Of a stretch of 64,000 nt of DNA, positions 17,392 through 25,432 are shown piece after piece (positions within the stretch are counted from its first letter, which is position 1; each line of letters opens with the position of its first letter). The notes under the pieces are model-generated. The model was not told the origin of the DNA, ran no database searches, and saw only the letters and a list, made by a program, of their open reading frames with translations. Source of the DNA: an uncultured Bacteroidota bacterium (GTDB lineage: Bacteria; Bacteroidota; Bacteroidia; Chitinophagales; Chitinophagaceae); the NCBI GenBank assembly GCA_903906365.1, contig CAIVKC010000030.1:21670-85669 (forward strand), read 5' to 3'. Made by a program: the position numbers and the translations under genes.

Positions 17392-17724
17392 ATGAATAAC
17401 AAGCAACAGCGTTTAATCGGTTATGTGGGAGCAGATCCCCAGATAAAAGTGCTCGAGAACGGTATTAAAAGAGGCGGCTTTCCACTTAGGACCCACCAAA
17501 TCCTCCGCCCAGGTGGACCTGTCAGACTTGCTGCGGTGGTTTGGCATGAAGTGGTGGCCTGGGGTCCGCTGGCAGCGAAGGTCCAGAGCGCCCTGTCTGT
17601 GGGGAGCCATATCCTGGTCAGCGGCCGTTTGGCCCATCGTTGTTTGCCCGAAAAGGACCCCAAAGCGGGCAGCCTCCCCCAAATAAATGCCGATAAGATT
17701 ATTACCCTGGACCGGATCTGGTGA
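17392..17724 (+). CDS. Single-stranded DNA-binding protein (accessory, short)
   Basis: This 110-aa OB-fold SSB is counted from the ATG at 17392; an upstream ATG at 17365 would add nine residues. Family motifs are RLIGYVGADPQIKVLENG, then WHEVVAWGPLAAKVQSALSVGSHILVSGRL, then a C-terminal strand INADKIITLDRIW. It is shorter than a housekeeping SSB and lacks the acidic C-terminal tail that recruits partners, as is usual for plasmid- and ICE-borne copies. It lies 71 bp upstream of the antirestriction gene, matching the ssb-ardC order seen in Bacteroidota conjugative elements. Confidence 0.88.
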   Translation: MNNKQQRLIGYVGADPQIKVLENGIKRGGFPLRTHQILRPGGPVRLAAVVWHEVVAWGPLAAKVQSALSVGSHILVSGRLAHRCLPEKDPKAGSLPQINADKIITLDRIW

Positions 17725-17795
17725 AGGGAAACTTCCCTGACGCTTCTGTACACTCATTGGGGTAGGATTTCAAATTCCAATTAAAAAAATAATAT

Positions 17796-18713
17796 ATGAA
17801 TACCATTTATTCTCATCCGCTGGCGGATGCCTATCAGCAGGAATTGGATTATGTCATCAGCCAGCTGGCACAAGGGGAGATCCCCTGGAAAAAAAGCTGG
17901 CAGCCAATGGGGCTGCCCCAAAACTACCTTACCGGCCACCGCTATAGCGGATGGAATCTGTGTATGCTCCTTTTTGTCATGCGGCGGGAAGCTTACCGGA
18001 GTCCCGGTTTTCTCACCTTCCTGCAGGCCCGTGAAATGGGCGGGTGCGTAAAACGGGGTCAGAAGGGATACCAGGTTGTATATTGGATGGAAGTGGAAAA
18101 GGAGCCTGATACCAAAAACAGCGGGCGGTCAAATACCATCCGGGTAGGTAAACGGCATACTATTTTCAACGTTGACCAGGTGGATGGAATTACTTTGGAG
18201 CAGGAGGTTCTCCTGCCCCCCGGACCTGATGAAAAATTGCGGCGCTGCGCGCAAATAATAGACTCCCTGCAGCATGCCCCCCTTATTCGGTTTGGCGGCG
18301 ACAGGGCCTGCTATGATTTTGTTTCTGACTCTATTATAATGCCCCACCCAAAGCGGTTTATCAGTGAAGAAGCCTTTTATGCCACGCTGTTTCATGAACT
18401 GGCACACAGTACCGGACATCCCGACAGGCTTGGACGACCGGAACTGGCGGGTTCAGATGGTTTTGGCAAACCGCTTTACAGCCAGGAGGAGCTGACCGCA
18501 GAACTGACTGCTGCCTTTTTGTGTGCACATTGCGGAATTGAGCAGCAAACCAGAATGAACAGCGCAGCCTACATCCAGTCCTGGCTAAGGGCCCTTCAGG
18601 ATGACAGGCGTTTACTGCTGCGGTCAGCCATGCAGGCGCAGGCTGCAGCCGATTACCTGCTTGGTATCAAGCCGGTGGGTGATGACAGCGGGGTGGAAGT
18701 AAATGGCCATTAA
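17796..18713 (+). CDS. ArdC-type antirestriction protein (ssDNA-binding plus zincin metallopeptidase)
   Basis: This 305-aa protein of the ArdC family is typically carried by conjugative elements to protect incoming single-stranded DNA. The N-terminal ssDNA-binding domain (about 10-125) includes LAQGEIPWKKSW, YSGWN and REMGGCVKRGQKGYQVVYW. The C-terminal zincin domain holds the metal motif FHELAHSTGHPDRLGR (H200, E201, H204) and the downstream SQEELTAELTAAFLCAHCGI, which should supply the third ligand. All expected catalytic residues are present, so it appears intact. It is in the same orientation as ssb. Confidence 0.92.
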   Translation: MNTIYSHPLADAYQQELDYVISQLAQGEIPWKKSWQPMGLPQNYLTGHRYSGWNLCMLLFVMRREAYRSPGFLTFLQAREMGGCVKRGQKGYQVVYWMEVEKEPDTKNSGRSNTIRVGKRHTIFNVDQVDGITLEQEVLLPPGPDEKLRRCAQIIDSLQHAPLIRFGGDRACYDFVSDSIIMPHPKRFISEEAFYATLFHELAHSTGHPDRLGRPELAGSDGFGKPLYSQEELTAELTAAFLCAHCGIEQQTRMNSAAYIQSWLRALQDDRRLLLRSAMQAQAAADYLLGIKPVGDDSGVEVNGH

Positions 18714-18810
18714 CTGCCATACCCCAGTTAGATCAATAAAAGGCCCAAAGCAAACAATAAAAAGCAGGGACGAAGACGCCGATGCGGAGGTTCGCTAAAA
18801 TCTGCAGACT

Positions 18811-18845
18811 ATTATAACCAGGAGCATGGCTGCCCTGGTTATAAT
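18811..18845. repeat. Perfect 12-bp inverted repeat between convergent genes
   Basis: ATTATAACCAGG (18811-18822) and CCTGGTTATAAT (18834-18845) flank an 11-nt spacer. The element lies between the 3' ends of the ArdC gene and the reverse-strand SPFH gene. It could be a bidirectional terminator, although the T-tracts are interrupted (TTATAAT). A recombination end is another possibility. Confidence 0.6.
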
Positions 18846-18908
18846 GATTACTGCTGGGATATCCGGCGGGCGGCAACAATTTACCGGGATCCTGGAAGGA
18901 CAACCCTG

Positions 18909-19763
18909 TTATTTGTCAGCAGTATTATTGACCAAAATTGATTTTCCATCGGTGATCAGGATTTTTGCGTTCGGGGACTTTACCAGTTCTTTGGTGATTT
19001 CAATACTTTTGAATTTAAGGAACCTATCAGTTAGGGAGTTGTTGATGATATTTTGATAGTCCTTAATGGCATGTGCATCAATTTGCATCATGGTGGAATC
19101 ATTTCTTTGTTTTTCAAGGGCAAACTTTAGTTCCTTTTCCTTGCTTTCAATCTCAAAATCCTCCTGTTCCCGTTTTGTTTGTAGCTCCAACTTGGTCTGT
19201 TTGGCTATTTGTTCGGCTTTGGCCTTGTTTTCAATGGCGTGAAGCACCTCCGCCGGCATATCGATGTCTTTTACCAGGACATCATCCAGTATGATCCCGT
19301 AGGCTGAAATCGCGGCCCTTAATTTTTCTTCAATATTATTTTCTATGGTTTCCCTTTCATTCAGTAATTCAATGGCCGTGTATTTCATTGTATACTCCCT
19401 TACGATGGCCATAAAATTATTAATGATAATTTTTTTCCCGTAATCAAGACCAACATTGGTGTAAATGGCAGGAGCCGCATCGGGTTTTATATGATACAAG
19501 ACCGTCAGATCCACCTTTACTTCAAGTCCTTCCTTGGTGGGCGGACTCATGACCGCGGAAAATTCATTGATGCGCGTATCGAGTTTACAGATTCTAGATG
19601 TGAAGGGATTGTAATGATAACGGCCCTGGGTTAAAATTCCGGGTTCCATCTTTCCTTTTCTGATTTTGAAACCCACTTCTCCGGGATAAATGTTTTTGCA
19701 TCCGGAGATGCCCATGGATGCGATTAATATCATAAACAGGGGCAGTGGTATGTTATTGGCCAT
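18909..19763 (-). CDS. Lipidated SPFH/prohibitin-domain protein
   Basis: This 284-aa SPFH (Band 7) family protein is unusual in having a lipoprotein-type signal: LFMILIASMGISGC with Cys22. Prohibitin-like features follow: YPGEVGFKIRKGKMEPGI, then a domain with DVQ-type strands (EGLEVKVDLTVLYHIKPDAA), the segment VREYTMKYTAIELLNERETI, and the conserved DVLVKDIDMPAEVLHAIENK. After these comes a long charged coiled coil (KAEQIAKQTKLELQTKREQE). SPFH proteins form ring-like membrane assemblies that scaffold proteases or flotillin-like domains. It runs opposite to its ICE-type neighbours and may be a cargo gene or an unrelated insertion point. Confidence 0.85.
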   Translation of the reverse strand: MANNIPLPLFMILIASMGISGCKNIYPGEVGFKIRKGKMEPGILTQGRYHYNPFTSRICKLDTRINEFSAVMSPPTKEGLEVKVDLTVLYHIKPDAAPAIYTNVGLDYGKKIIINNFMAIVREYTMKYTAIELLNERETIENNIEEKLRAAISAYGIILDDVLVKDIDMPAEVLHAIENKAKAEQIAKQTKLELQTKREQEDFEIESKEKELKFALEKQRNDSTMMQIDAHAIKDYQNIINNSLTDRFLKFKSIEITKELVKSPNAKILITDGKSILVNNTADK

Positions 19764-20207
19764 TTGACAGTTTTTTGATGAATGATGGACAAAATTTGCG
19801 TTTTGAAACAGGTTACGGCGTTAATACCCGGTTAAACGAGGTTATTAACAACCGGCTAACCAGCGACTAATCTGATCCTTATAATTTATATAAGGAACCA
19901 ACCAGTTTAATTAAAAATTGTACTGCCCCATCATCCATGCCTGCAGGTGATATAAGGTTTTAAGCCGATGGATTCAGGGCAGCTGTCCGCAGGCGGTAAT
20001 CACCATGTTTATTGTTGTATTATGGCAAGGCCCCTGGCATTGACAGGGATGCAGGCTCGCCGTTACCGGGATATCAACAGGCAGCCAAGGAAATCCAACA
20101 GCAATTAACCGGAGCTCCTCTATTATATTTAAGCAGGTTCAGAAAAGAATTTCATTTTGGATTAAATTCATGATCCCGGTAAATGCAGTAAAGAAAAAGC
20201 GTGACCT
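19764..20207. other. Intergenic region where relaxase genes would be expected; short unidentified remnant
   Basis: About 440 bp contain no intact gene. Forward frame 20006-20173 encodes a startless 55-residue tail including YGKAPGIDRDAGSPLPGYQQ and AAKEIQQQLTGAP, then ends. It looks like the C-terminus of a lost gene but could not be assigned. In related conjugative elements the relaxase precedes the coupling-protein gene, so this gap is a candidate deletion site. AT-rich blocks at 19870-19920 may serve the primase gene promoter. Confidence 0.35.
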
Positions 20208-21098
20208 ATGAAATCGGAAGCAACTTATCCCAATTGTCAGCAGGCCAGAGAGATGGATCTGGTGGATTATCTGTTTACCCTGGGTTTTCGGCCAACCCGC
20301 ATCAGGAACTGGGACTACTGGTATATTTCGCCCTTCCGGGATGAAAAAACGGCTTCCTTTAAGATAAGCAGAAAGCATAACCTGTGGTACGATTACGGCA
20401 TGGGCAAAGGCGGAAGCCTGATTGATTTTGGTATCCTTTTCCATGGTTGCTCCATCCCGGAATTTCTAAAAAGACTGCATGCTCCGCTGACATTGCCTCC
20501 GCAACCGACCATCCGCAGGGCAAAAGAGGTTTCTCCCATACAAATTGACCGTGTCCGCGCACTGGCTTCCCCTATGCTGATGGTCTACCTAAAACAGCGG
20601 AGGGTTTCTTTTGAAGTGGCCAGGAAATACTGCCGGGAGGTTTGTTTCACCCTCTACGAAAAAACCTATACGGCCATTGGTTTTAAAAATAGCGGCGGGG
20701 GTTATGAACTGCGCAATGCCTGGTTTAAGGGCGGCAATTCCCCCAAGACCCCCACGAGAATAGAAAACGGCAGCCCTTCGCTGGCCGTGTTTGAAGGGTT
20801 CTTCAATTTTCTTTCCTATAAGACCATTTATAGGGAGCAGGGCGACCATGATATGGATTTTCTGGTGCTTAATTCAGCCTCCTTTTTTGAAAAGTGCCGG
20901 CCTTTTATGGACCGCTATGATTCCGTGCACCTTTATCTGGACCGGGACGGTACAGGTTTTAAATGCCGTGATCTGGCCCTGTCCTGGGGTGACCGGTACC
21001 GGGATGAAAGCCCATTGTATGCCGGGTATAATGACCTCAATGAATGGGTCCAGCAGGTGGGTAAATCCCTGCGAAAGATCCGCAAAACGATTCCATAA
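20208..21098 (+). CDS. Toprim-domain DNA primase-like protein of a conjugative element
   Basis: This 296-aa protein has the CHC2/Toprim layout. An N-terminal CHC2-like region (about 12-80) includes DYWYISPFRDEKTASFKI and YDYGMGKGGSLIDFGILFHG. The zinc-binding Cys/His set of true primases is absent (SPFR where CPFH is usual). The C-terminal Toprim domain has LAVFEGFFNFLSY (catalytic Glu) and VHLYLDRDGTGFKC (DxD). Such short primase-like proteins are common next to mobilisation genes of Bacteroidota elements, where they may prime transferred strands. It ends 10 bp before the coupling protein gene, so the two are one operon. Confidence 0.85.
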   Translation: MKSEATYPNCQQAREMDLVDYLFTLGFRPTRIRNWDYWYISPFRDEKTASFKISRKHNLWYDYGMGKGGSLIDFGILFHGCSIPEFLKRLHAPLTLPPQPTIRRAKEVSPIQIDRVRALASPMLMVYLKQRRVSFEVARKYCREVCFTLYEKTYTAIGFKNSGGGYELRNAWFKGGNSPKTPTRIENGSPSLAVFEGFFNFLSYKTIYREQGDHDMDFLVLNSASFFEKCRPFMDRYDSVHLYLDRDGTGFKCRDLALSWGDRYRDESPLYAGYNDLNEWVQQVGKSLRKIRKTIP

Positions 21099-21107
21099 GC
21101 AGTTATT

Positions 21108-23096
21108 ATGCATACCGGAGAAAACGCCAGGGCCCTCCAGAAAATACTCGACTGGAGCAGGATAATCAGCCTGGCTTTGCTGTTGGTTCATTTTTATGAC
21201 GCCTGTTACCCCCTGTTTACGGCAGCCCATCTTCAGACCATGCTTACCGACAGGATTTTGTTTCATATCCGGGCTACCGGGCTGCTCAGCGGATTTAACC
21301 GGCCCAAATGGCTGGCGCTTGCCTTCCTGCTGATCTCCCTGCTCGGAGGGGGCGGTAAAAAAGAGCAAACTCTTCGCAGCCGGACGGCTTTTTGCCTTAT
21401 TGCCGCAGGACTGGCCGGTTATTTTCTGAGTCGCGCCTGGTTATATACTGCGCTCTCCCACCAAGCACAGGGGCTCTTGTATATGTCTTTTTGTTTGGGT
21501 GGGTATCTGGCCGTATTGAGCGGCGGCACCCTGCTGAGCCGGGTCATTCGTAATGGCCTGGACAGCAGCGATATTTTTAACCGCGACAATGAGACCTTTC
21601 CCCAGGAGGAGCGACTGCTGGAAAATGAATATTCGGTTAATCTGCCGGCCTCCTACCATCTCAGGGGTCAGCGGCGCAGCAGCTGGATCAATATCATCAA
21701 CCCCTTCCGCGCCCTGCTGGTCATGGGTTCCCCCGGATCCGGCAAATCCTACTATGTCATCCGCCATGTCATCACCCAGCATATTCAAAAAGGCTTTTCT
21801 ATGTTTGTCTATGATTTCAAATTTGATGATCTTTCCTTGATTGCCTACAATCATTATTTGAAATACCGGAACCGTTATCCGGTTCCGCCCCGGTTCTATG
21901 TGATTAATTTTGAAGACCTCTCCAGGAGCCACCGCTGCAACCCCCTGGACCGTGAAAACATGCTCGATATAACCGATGCCTCCGAATCGGCCCGGACCAT
22001 CATGATGGGACTCAACAGGGAATGGATCCGCCGGCAGGGTGATTTTTTTGTGGAATCTCCCATTAATTTTCTCACCGCCATCATCTGGTTTTTGCGTCGT
22101 TACCGGGACGGCCGGTTCTGTACGCTTCCCCATGTCATAGAGCTCATGCAGCTGGACTATGACCGGCTCTTTACCATCCTGCAGACCGAAAAGCAGATCG
22201 AAGCGCTGATCAACCCCTTTGTCTCTGCCTATTTAAATGATGTCATGGAGCAGCTGGAGGGCCAGATCGCCTCCGCCAAAATCTCCATGGCCAGGCTCTC
22301 CTCCCCGCAGCTCTACTATGTCCTGTCGGGCAACGATTTTTCCCTGGACATCAACAACCCGCTCGCGCCCAAGATCGTCTGCATGGGCAACAACCCGCAG
22401 AAAATTCAGGTTTACGGCGCCGTGCTGTCCCTGTATGTATCCCGGCTGATCAAATCAGTCAATAAGAAAGGAAAAATCAAATGCAGCCTGGTCTTTGATG
22501 AATTCCCGACGCTCTACATCAATAATATGGACAGCCTGATTGCCACGGCCCGCAGCAACCGCGTGGCCACCACCCTGGGAGTGCAGGATTTCAGCCAGCT
22601 CAAAAAAGATTATGGGAGGGACCAGGCAGACGTAATCATCAATATAACAGGCAACATCATCAGCGGACAGGTGGCTGGCGAGACGGCCCGCCAGCTCTCG
22701 GAACGCTTTGGCAAAATCATGCAGGACCGGACCAGTATGTCCGTCAACCGGACCGATACCACGGTAAGCCATTCCAGGCACCTGGACGCAGCCATTCCGG
22801 CTTCGCGCATCGCTTCTTTAAGTTCCGGGGAATTTGTAGGCCTGGTGGCAGATGACCCCCAGTGCCTGGTGGAAAACAAATTATTTCATAACCATATCCT
22901 CAATGATCACCCCGGACTGGACCGGGAACAAAAAGCCTACCAGGCTATTCCACCCACAGGGCGGGTAACCGAACAGATGCTGGAAGCCCAGTATGCCCGC
23001 ATCCGCCAGGACGTGGAGGACCTTGTCACCGATGTGCTCGATAAGGTGATCAACGACCCTACTTTCACCGGCCGGCTGGTTAAAAAAAGAACCTGA
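21108..23096 (+). CDS. TraG/VirD4-type (MobC-like) conjugative coupling ATPase
   Basis: This 662-aa type IV coupling protein links the DNA-relaxase complex to the conjugation channel. Membrane segments occupy about residues 20-35, 68-80, 95-115 and 123-142, as in the Bacteroidota MobC/YWFCY class. Walker A is GSPGSGKSYY (207-216, K213). Walker B is CSLVFDEFPTLYINNMD (about 460-476), followed by the TraG motif TARSNRVATTLGVQDFSQL. The C-terminal region includes SRIASLSSGEFVGLVADDP. Length and all ATPase motifs are intact. A relaxase, an integrase and T4SS genes are not seen nearby, so it is an isolated transfer gene in an apparently degraded element. Confidence 0.9.
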   Translation: MHTGENARALQKILDWSRIISLALLLVHFYDACYPLFTAAHLQTMLTDRILFHIRATGLLSGFNRPKWLALAFLLISLLGGGGKKEQTLRSRTAFCLIAAGLAGYFLSRAWLYTALSHQAQGLLYMSFCLGGYLAVLSGGTLLSRVIRNGLDSSDIFNRDNETFPQEERLLENEYSVNLPASYHLRGQRRSSWINIINPFRALLVMGSPGSGKSYYVIRHVITQHIQKGFSMFVYDFKFDDLSLIAYNHYLKYRNRYPVPPRFYVINFEDLSRSHRCNPLDRENMLDITDASESARTIMMGLNREWIRRQGDFFVESPINFLTAIIWFLRRYRDGRFCTLPHVIELMQLDYDRLFTILQTEKQIEALINPFVSAYLNDVMEQLEGQIASAKISMARLSSPQLYYVLSGNDFSLDINNPLAPKIVCMGNNPQKIQVYGAVLSLYVSRLIKSVNKKGKIKCSLVFDEFPTLYINNMDSLIATARSNRVATTLGVQDFSQLKKDYGRDQADVIINITGNIISGQVAGETARQLSERFGKIMQDRTSMSVNRTDTTVSHSRHLDAAIPASRIASLSSGEFVGLVADDPQCLVENKLFHNHILNDHPGLDREQKAYQAIPPTGRVTEQMLEAQYARIRQDVEDLVTDVLDKVINDPTFTGRLVKKRT

Positions 23097-23144
23097 GATC
23101 ATGTAAGCCAGGCTTATCGGCGCCCTTCTTTCACCCTTCAGCGC

Positions 23145-23612
23145 TTATTCCACGGGCTCGGCTGCCACTTCCACATCCCAGTGGGCGAGCAGGATCTCGA
23201 AGCGGTGCTGCTCTGCTTTGGCATAGGCCGCCTGGTCAGCAAAGAGCAGGGGCTTATAAGCTGTTGTCAGATCAGGGTCAAAAGCCTTCTCCGCATTTTT
23301 GAACACGATGGTTACCCGGAAGTCCCACCGGGTATCTTCGCCGCTGTGCAGCCTGGGCCTGGAAGCGCTCACGCTTATTATATCTCCTTTTTCAATGGCT
23401 TTTTTAAGCAGCGGGTAATGGTTTGTTTTCCAGAGACCGATGAACTCATCGGCATATCCCCATTTGGCCTTATAGTAATTCTCCACCGTGAAATAGGTTT
23501 TAGGTGCTGCGTTCTGGGCAAAAGACCCGCCATAGGAAAATAGCAGGACAAGCCCGAGGGCACAGGTAAAGACAACAGGGAGGCTCGCCGGTGGAATTGA
23601 CTTTGGTTGCAT
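23145..23612 (-). CDS. Secreted protein, possible dimeric alpha/beta-barrel fold
   Basis: This 155-aa exported protein starts at the ATG at 23612. A signal peptide (about 1-33, LGLVLLFSYGGSFAQN) precedes a domain with FTVENYYKAKWGYADEFIGL, then NHYPLLKKAIEKGDIISV, a pattern seen in ferredoxin-like or NIPSNAP-like dimeric barrels that often bind small hydrophobic ligands. The closing region ends in HRFEILLAHWDVEVA. The family assignment is a suggestion only. It is on the same strand as the downstream haloperoxidase-type gene's neighbours and has its own leader. Confidence 0.6.
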   Translation of the reverse strand: MQPKSIPPASLPVVFTCALGLVLLFSYGGSFAQNAAPKTYFTVENYYKAKWGYADEFIGLWKTNHYPLLKKAIEKGDIISVSASRPRLHSGEDTRWDFRVTIVFKNAEKAFDPDLTTAYKPLLFADQAAYAKAEQHRFEILLAHWDVEVAAEPVE

Positions 23613-23683
23613 GATCAAAAAAATTAATTAGTTATAAAATCCGACTTGTTTTTCACATGGGTATGCCTTCCGTATCGGGGTTT

Positions 23684-24925
23684 TTATTTCCCCCACTGGC
23701 TCAGGATATAGGCAGATACGTCCTGGCCCAATTTGCGGGAAGCGGTATTGTCAAAGGAATAATGGATCCCCCCATAAACCCTGCTCCAGCCGTTTTCCAT
23801 CTCCCCGTCGCTCAAAGAATGCAGCACCCTGGGTTTTTCCCCCGGAGTCGTGGTATGCAGGGTATATTCATTGCGGTCACCAAAAAAACGGATCAAAACG
23901 CCATAACCTGCACTCACCGTACCGCAGTGGCCGCATGGGTAATCCGGATGGGGTGGCGTGCTGAGCAGCGGCGTCCAGGCCCCGTAGCCATTGCTCACCG
24001 TCCCGTCACTGGAGGCATTGAGGGCGGTTACCGGACGCCAGAACAGGTAAGTATATTTCGCATCCCAGATCGCGATGCGCGCGTCGGCTTCCGCCAAATC
24101 CGTGAGCAAAAATACCAGGGCCGCCTCCTGGAGCGAAGATCCGTGCCTGCCCGCAAGCTCACGGGCTGTTTCGTTGACGGTGAGTTCGGCGTCCTGTTTA
24201 TAAAACTGGGCGATATGGGTCTGCTGACCGGTTCTTTTGACAGAGGAAGCGGCGCCCATTTCCCTGATCTCAGTCAGCGCTTTGAGGTAGGCCTCCGTAC
24301 CGACAGCGGGCGGGGGCCCGGGCCGGAACTGGCTGGGCGAGTTGAGTACAAAGGGTTTTACGGTTGCCCATTGCCGGTTGATCCCGGGCGCAAAGCCGGC
24401 GGGGGTGGGCCTGTACTGGCCGGCCCCGGGCTGGGAGGGGCCAGGATAATCCTGGTCCGGTTCTGATCCGTCGTCTGCGCGCAGGGCAATGATATCAGCT
24501 GCTGAAGCGGCGCCCAGCGAGGTGCCGGATGGAACGTCGCCGATGGTAATGCCTTTTAGGCTATTGGCCAGGGCGCTGTCCAAATAGGGCTGCTGGGACG
24601 GAAAATAATGGACCAGCACCCCATGGGCGGCGCCTGCTGCAGCCGCCTCGGCGGAAGCCCCTTTGGGCGCAGCCTGGCTAAAATGGTAGGGCCGCCCAAT
24701 GGGTTCAATGGCATTGACTGCATCATAGACCGCAATGGCTTCAATGGCCTCCATACGGCTGCCCAAATTGCTGTTAAACCCGGCCTTCTTGGTAGCCTGG
24801 ACCGTAATCAGGTTCCAGTCTATGACGACCTGCCCGGAGGAACCTGCCGGCGGCGCGGCCTGGGTGGTTGCAGAAATCATTAATACGGCTGTTAGCGCCG
24901 CCGCGGCCTTTGATAGGTTACTCAT
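23684..24925 (-). CDS. Secreted vanadium-dependent haloperoxidase / PAP2-superfamily phosphatase-like enzyme
   Basis: This 413-aa exported protein has a signal peptide ending near ISATTQAAPP. The C-terminal PAP2 core shows PHPDYPCGHCGTVSAGYGVL, which carries the histidine equivalent to the acid/base His of the SGH motif (PCGHC here). It is followed by SRVYGGIHYSFDN with the Arg...His pair, in which the distal His would bind the metal oxyanion. An upstream Lys/Arg-containing segment is KYTYLFWRPVTALN. These residues are known to coordinate vanadate in chloroperoxidases and phosphate in acid phosphatases, so the activity cannot be decided from sequence. A terminator-like hairpin lies just upstream at 24991-25023. 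Confidence 0.88.
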   Translation of the reverse strand: MSNLSKAAAALTAVLMISATTQAAPPAGSSGQVVIDWNLITVQATKKAGFNSNLGSRMEAIEAIAVYDAVNAIEPIGRPYHFSQAAPKGASAEAAAAGAAHGVLVHYFPSQQPYLDSALANSLKGITIGDVPSGTSLGAASAADIIALRADDGSEPDQDYPGPSQPGAGQYRPTPAGFAPGINRQWATVKPFVLNSPSQFRPGPPPAVGTEAYLKALTEIREMGAASSVKRTGQQTHIAQFYKQDAELTVNETARELAGRHGSSLQEAALVFLLTDLAEADARIAIWDAKYTYLFWRPVTALNASSDGTVSNGYGAWTPLLSTPPHPDYPCGHCGTVSAGYGVLIRFFGDRNEYTLHTTTPGEKPRVLHSLSDGEMENGWSRVYGGIHYSFDNTASRKLGQDVSAYILSQWGK

Positions 24926-24990
24926 ATAATCAAATGTAATTTTTTTCTTCCTTCCTGTGGTCCACGGCCCCCTAAGGGCCTGAATCAGCG

Positions 24991-25023
24991 ATAAAATAGA
25001 CCGGTAGTGGAAACTACCGGTCT
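24991..25023 (-). terminator. Intrinsic terminator overlapping the stop codon of the reverse-strand gene
   Basis: An 11-bp perfect stem AGACCGGTAGT (24998-25008) / ACTACCGGTCT (25013-25023) has loop GGAA (TTCC on the reverse strand). On the reverse strand it is followed by the T-rich TATTTTAT. The stop codon of the gene ending at 25014 lies inside the 3' side of the stem. Confidence 0.8.
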
Positions 25024-25382
25024 TTCTCTAACGATTGCCTGCCTATGAATGAACCAAAAAATGTATAGGGGTTGTTTGCGCGGCGCAACACGATTTCACA
25101 AAAGGAATTCCAAGCTACGCGGACCTCTTTTTTTTCGTAGCCATCCAGGCTCACGAGCAGCACCGTATCGCGGGAAGAAACCGGCAGGGAAAAAATTCCG
25201 TCCGGCATGGTTCCGGTTTCAAGATTTGTCCCCTTTACCAGGACCATCGCTCCCTCCAACGGGGAAGCCGTTTCCTCACTGACCACCCGGCCGGTTATGA
25301 TGCCGGAGGTATCGCTGCTCCCAGCCGCGCAGGCCGGCAGGTAAAACAGGGTCGCCACTAAAGCCACCAGTAGGTATTTCAT
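25014..25382 (-). CDS. Secreted carboxypeptidase-regulatory-like domain protein
   Basis: This 122-aa exported protein starts at the ATG at 25382, giving MKYLLVALVATLFYLPACAAG, a signal peptide with a possible lipobox Cys. The mature part is one carboxypeptidase-regulatory-like (CarboxypepD_reg) beta-sandwich: ITGRVVSEETASPLEGAMVL, then TGTMPDGIFSLPV and DTVLLVSLDGYEKKEV. This domain commonly heads SusC proteins, but here it stands alone with no barrel. Its last codons lie inside the terminator hairpin, a compact arrangement. The function is unknown; it may be a structural envelope protein. Confidence 0.75.
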   Translation of the reverse strand: MKYLLVALVATLFYLPACAAGSSDTSGIITGRVVSEETASPLEGAMVLVKGTNLETGTMPDGIFSLPVSSRDTVLLVSLDGYEKKEVRVAWNSFCEIVLRRANNPYTFFGSFIGRQSLEKDR

Positions 25383-25432
25383 ATTAAATCTGGTTATATT
25401 TTTTTTATCAATGGGCCTGGACAATCGCCTCT

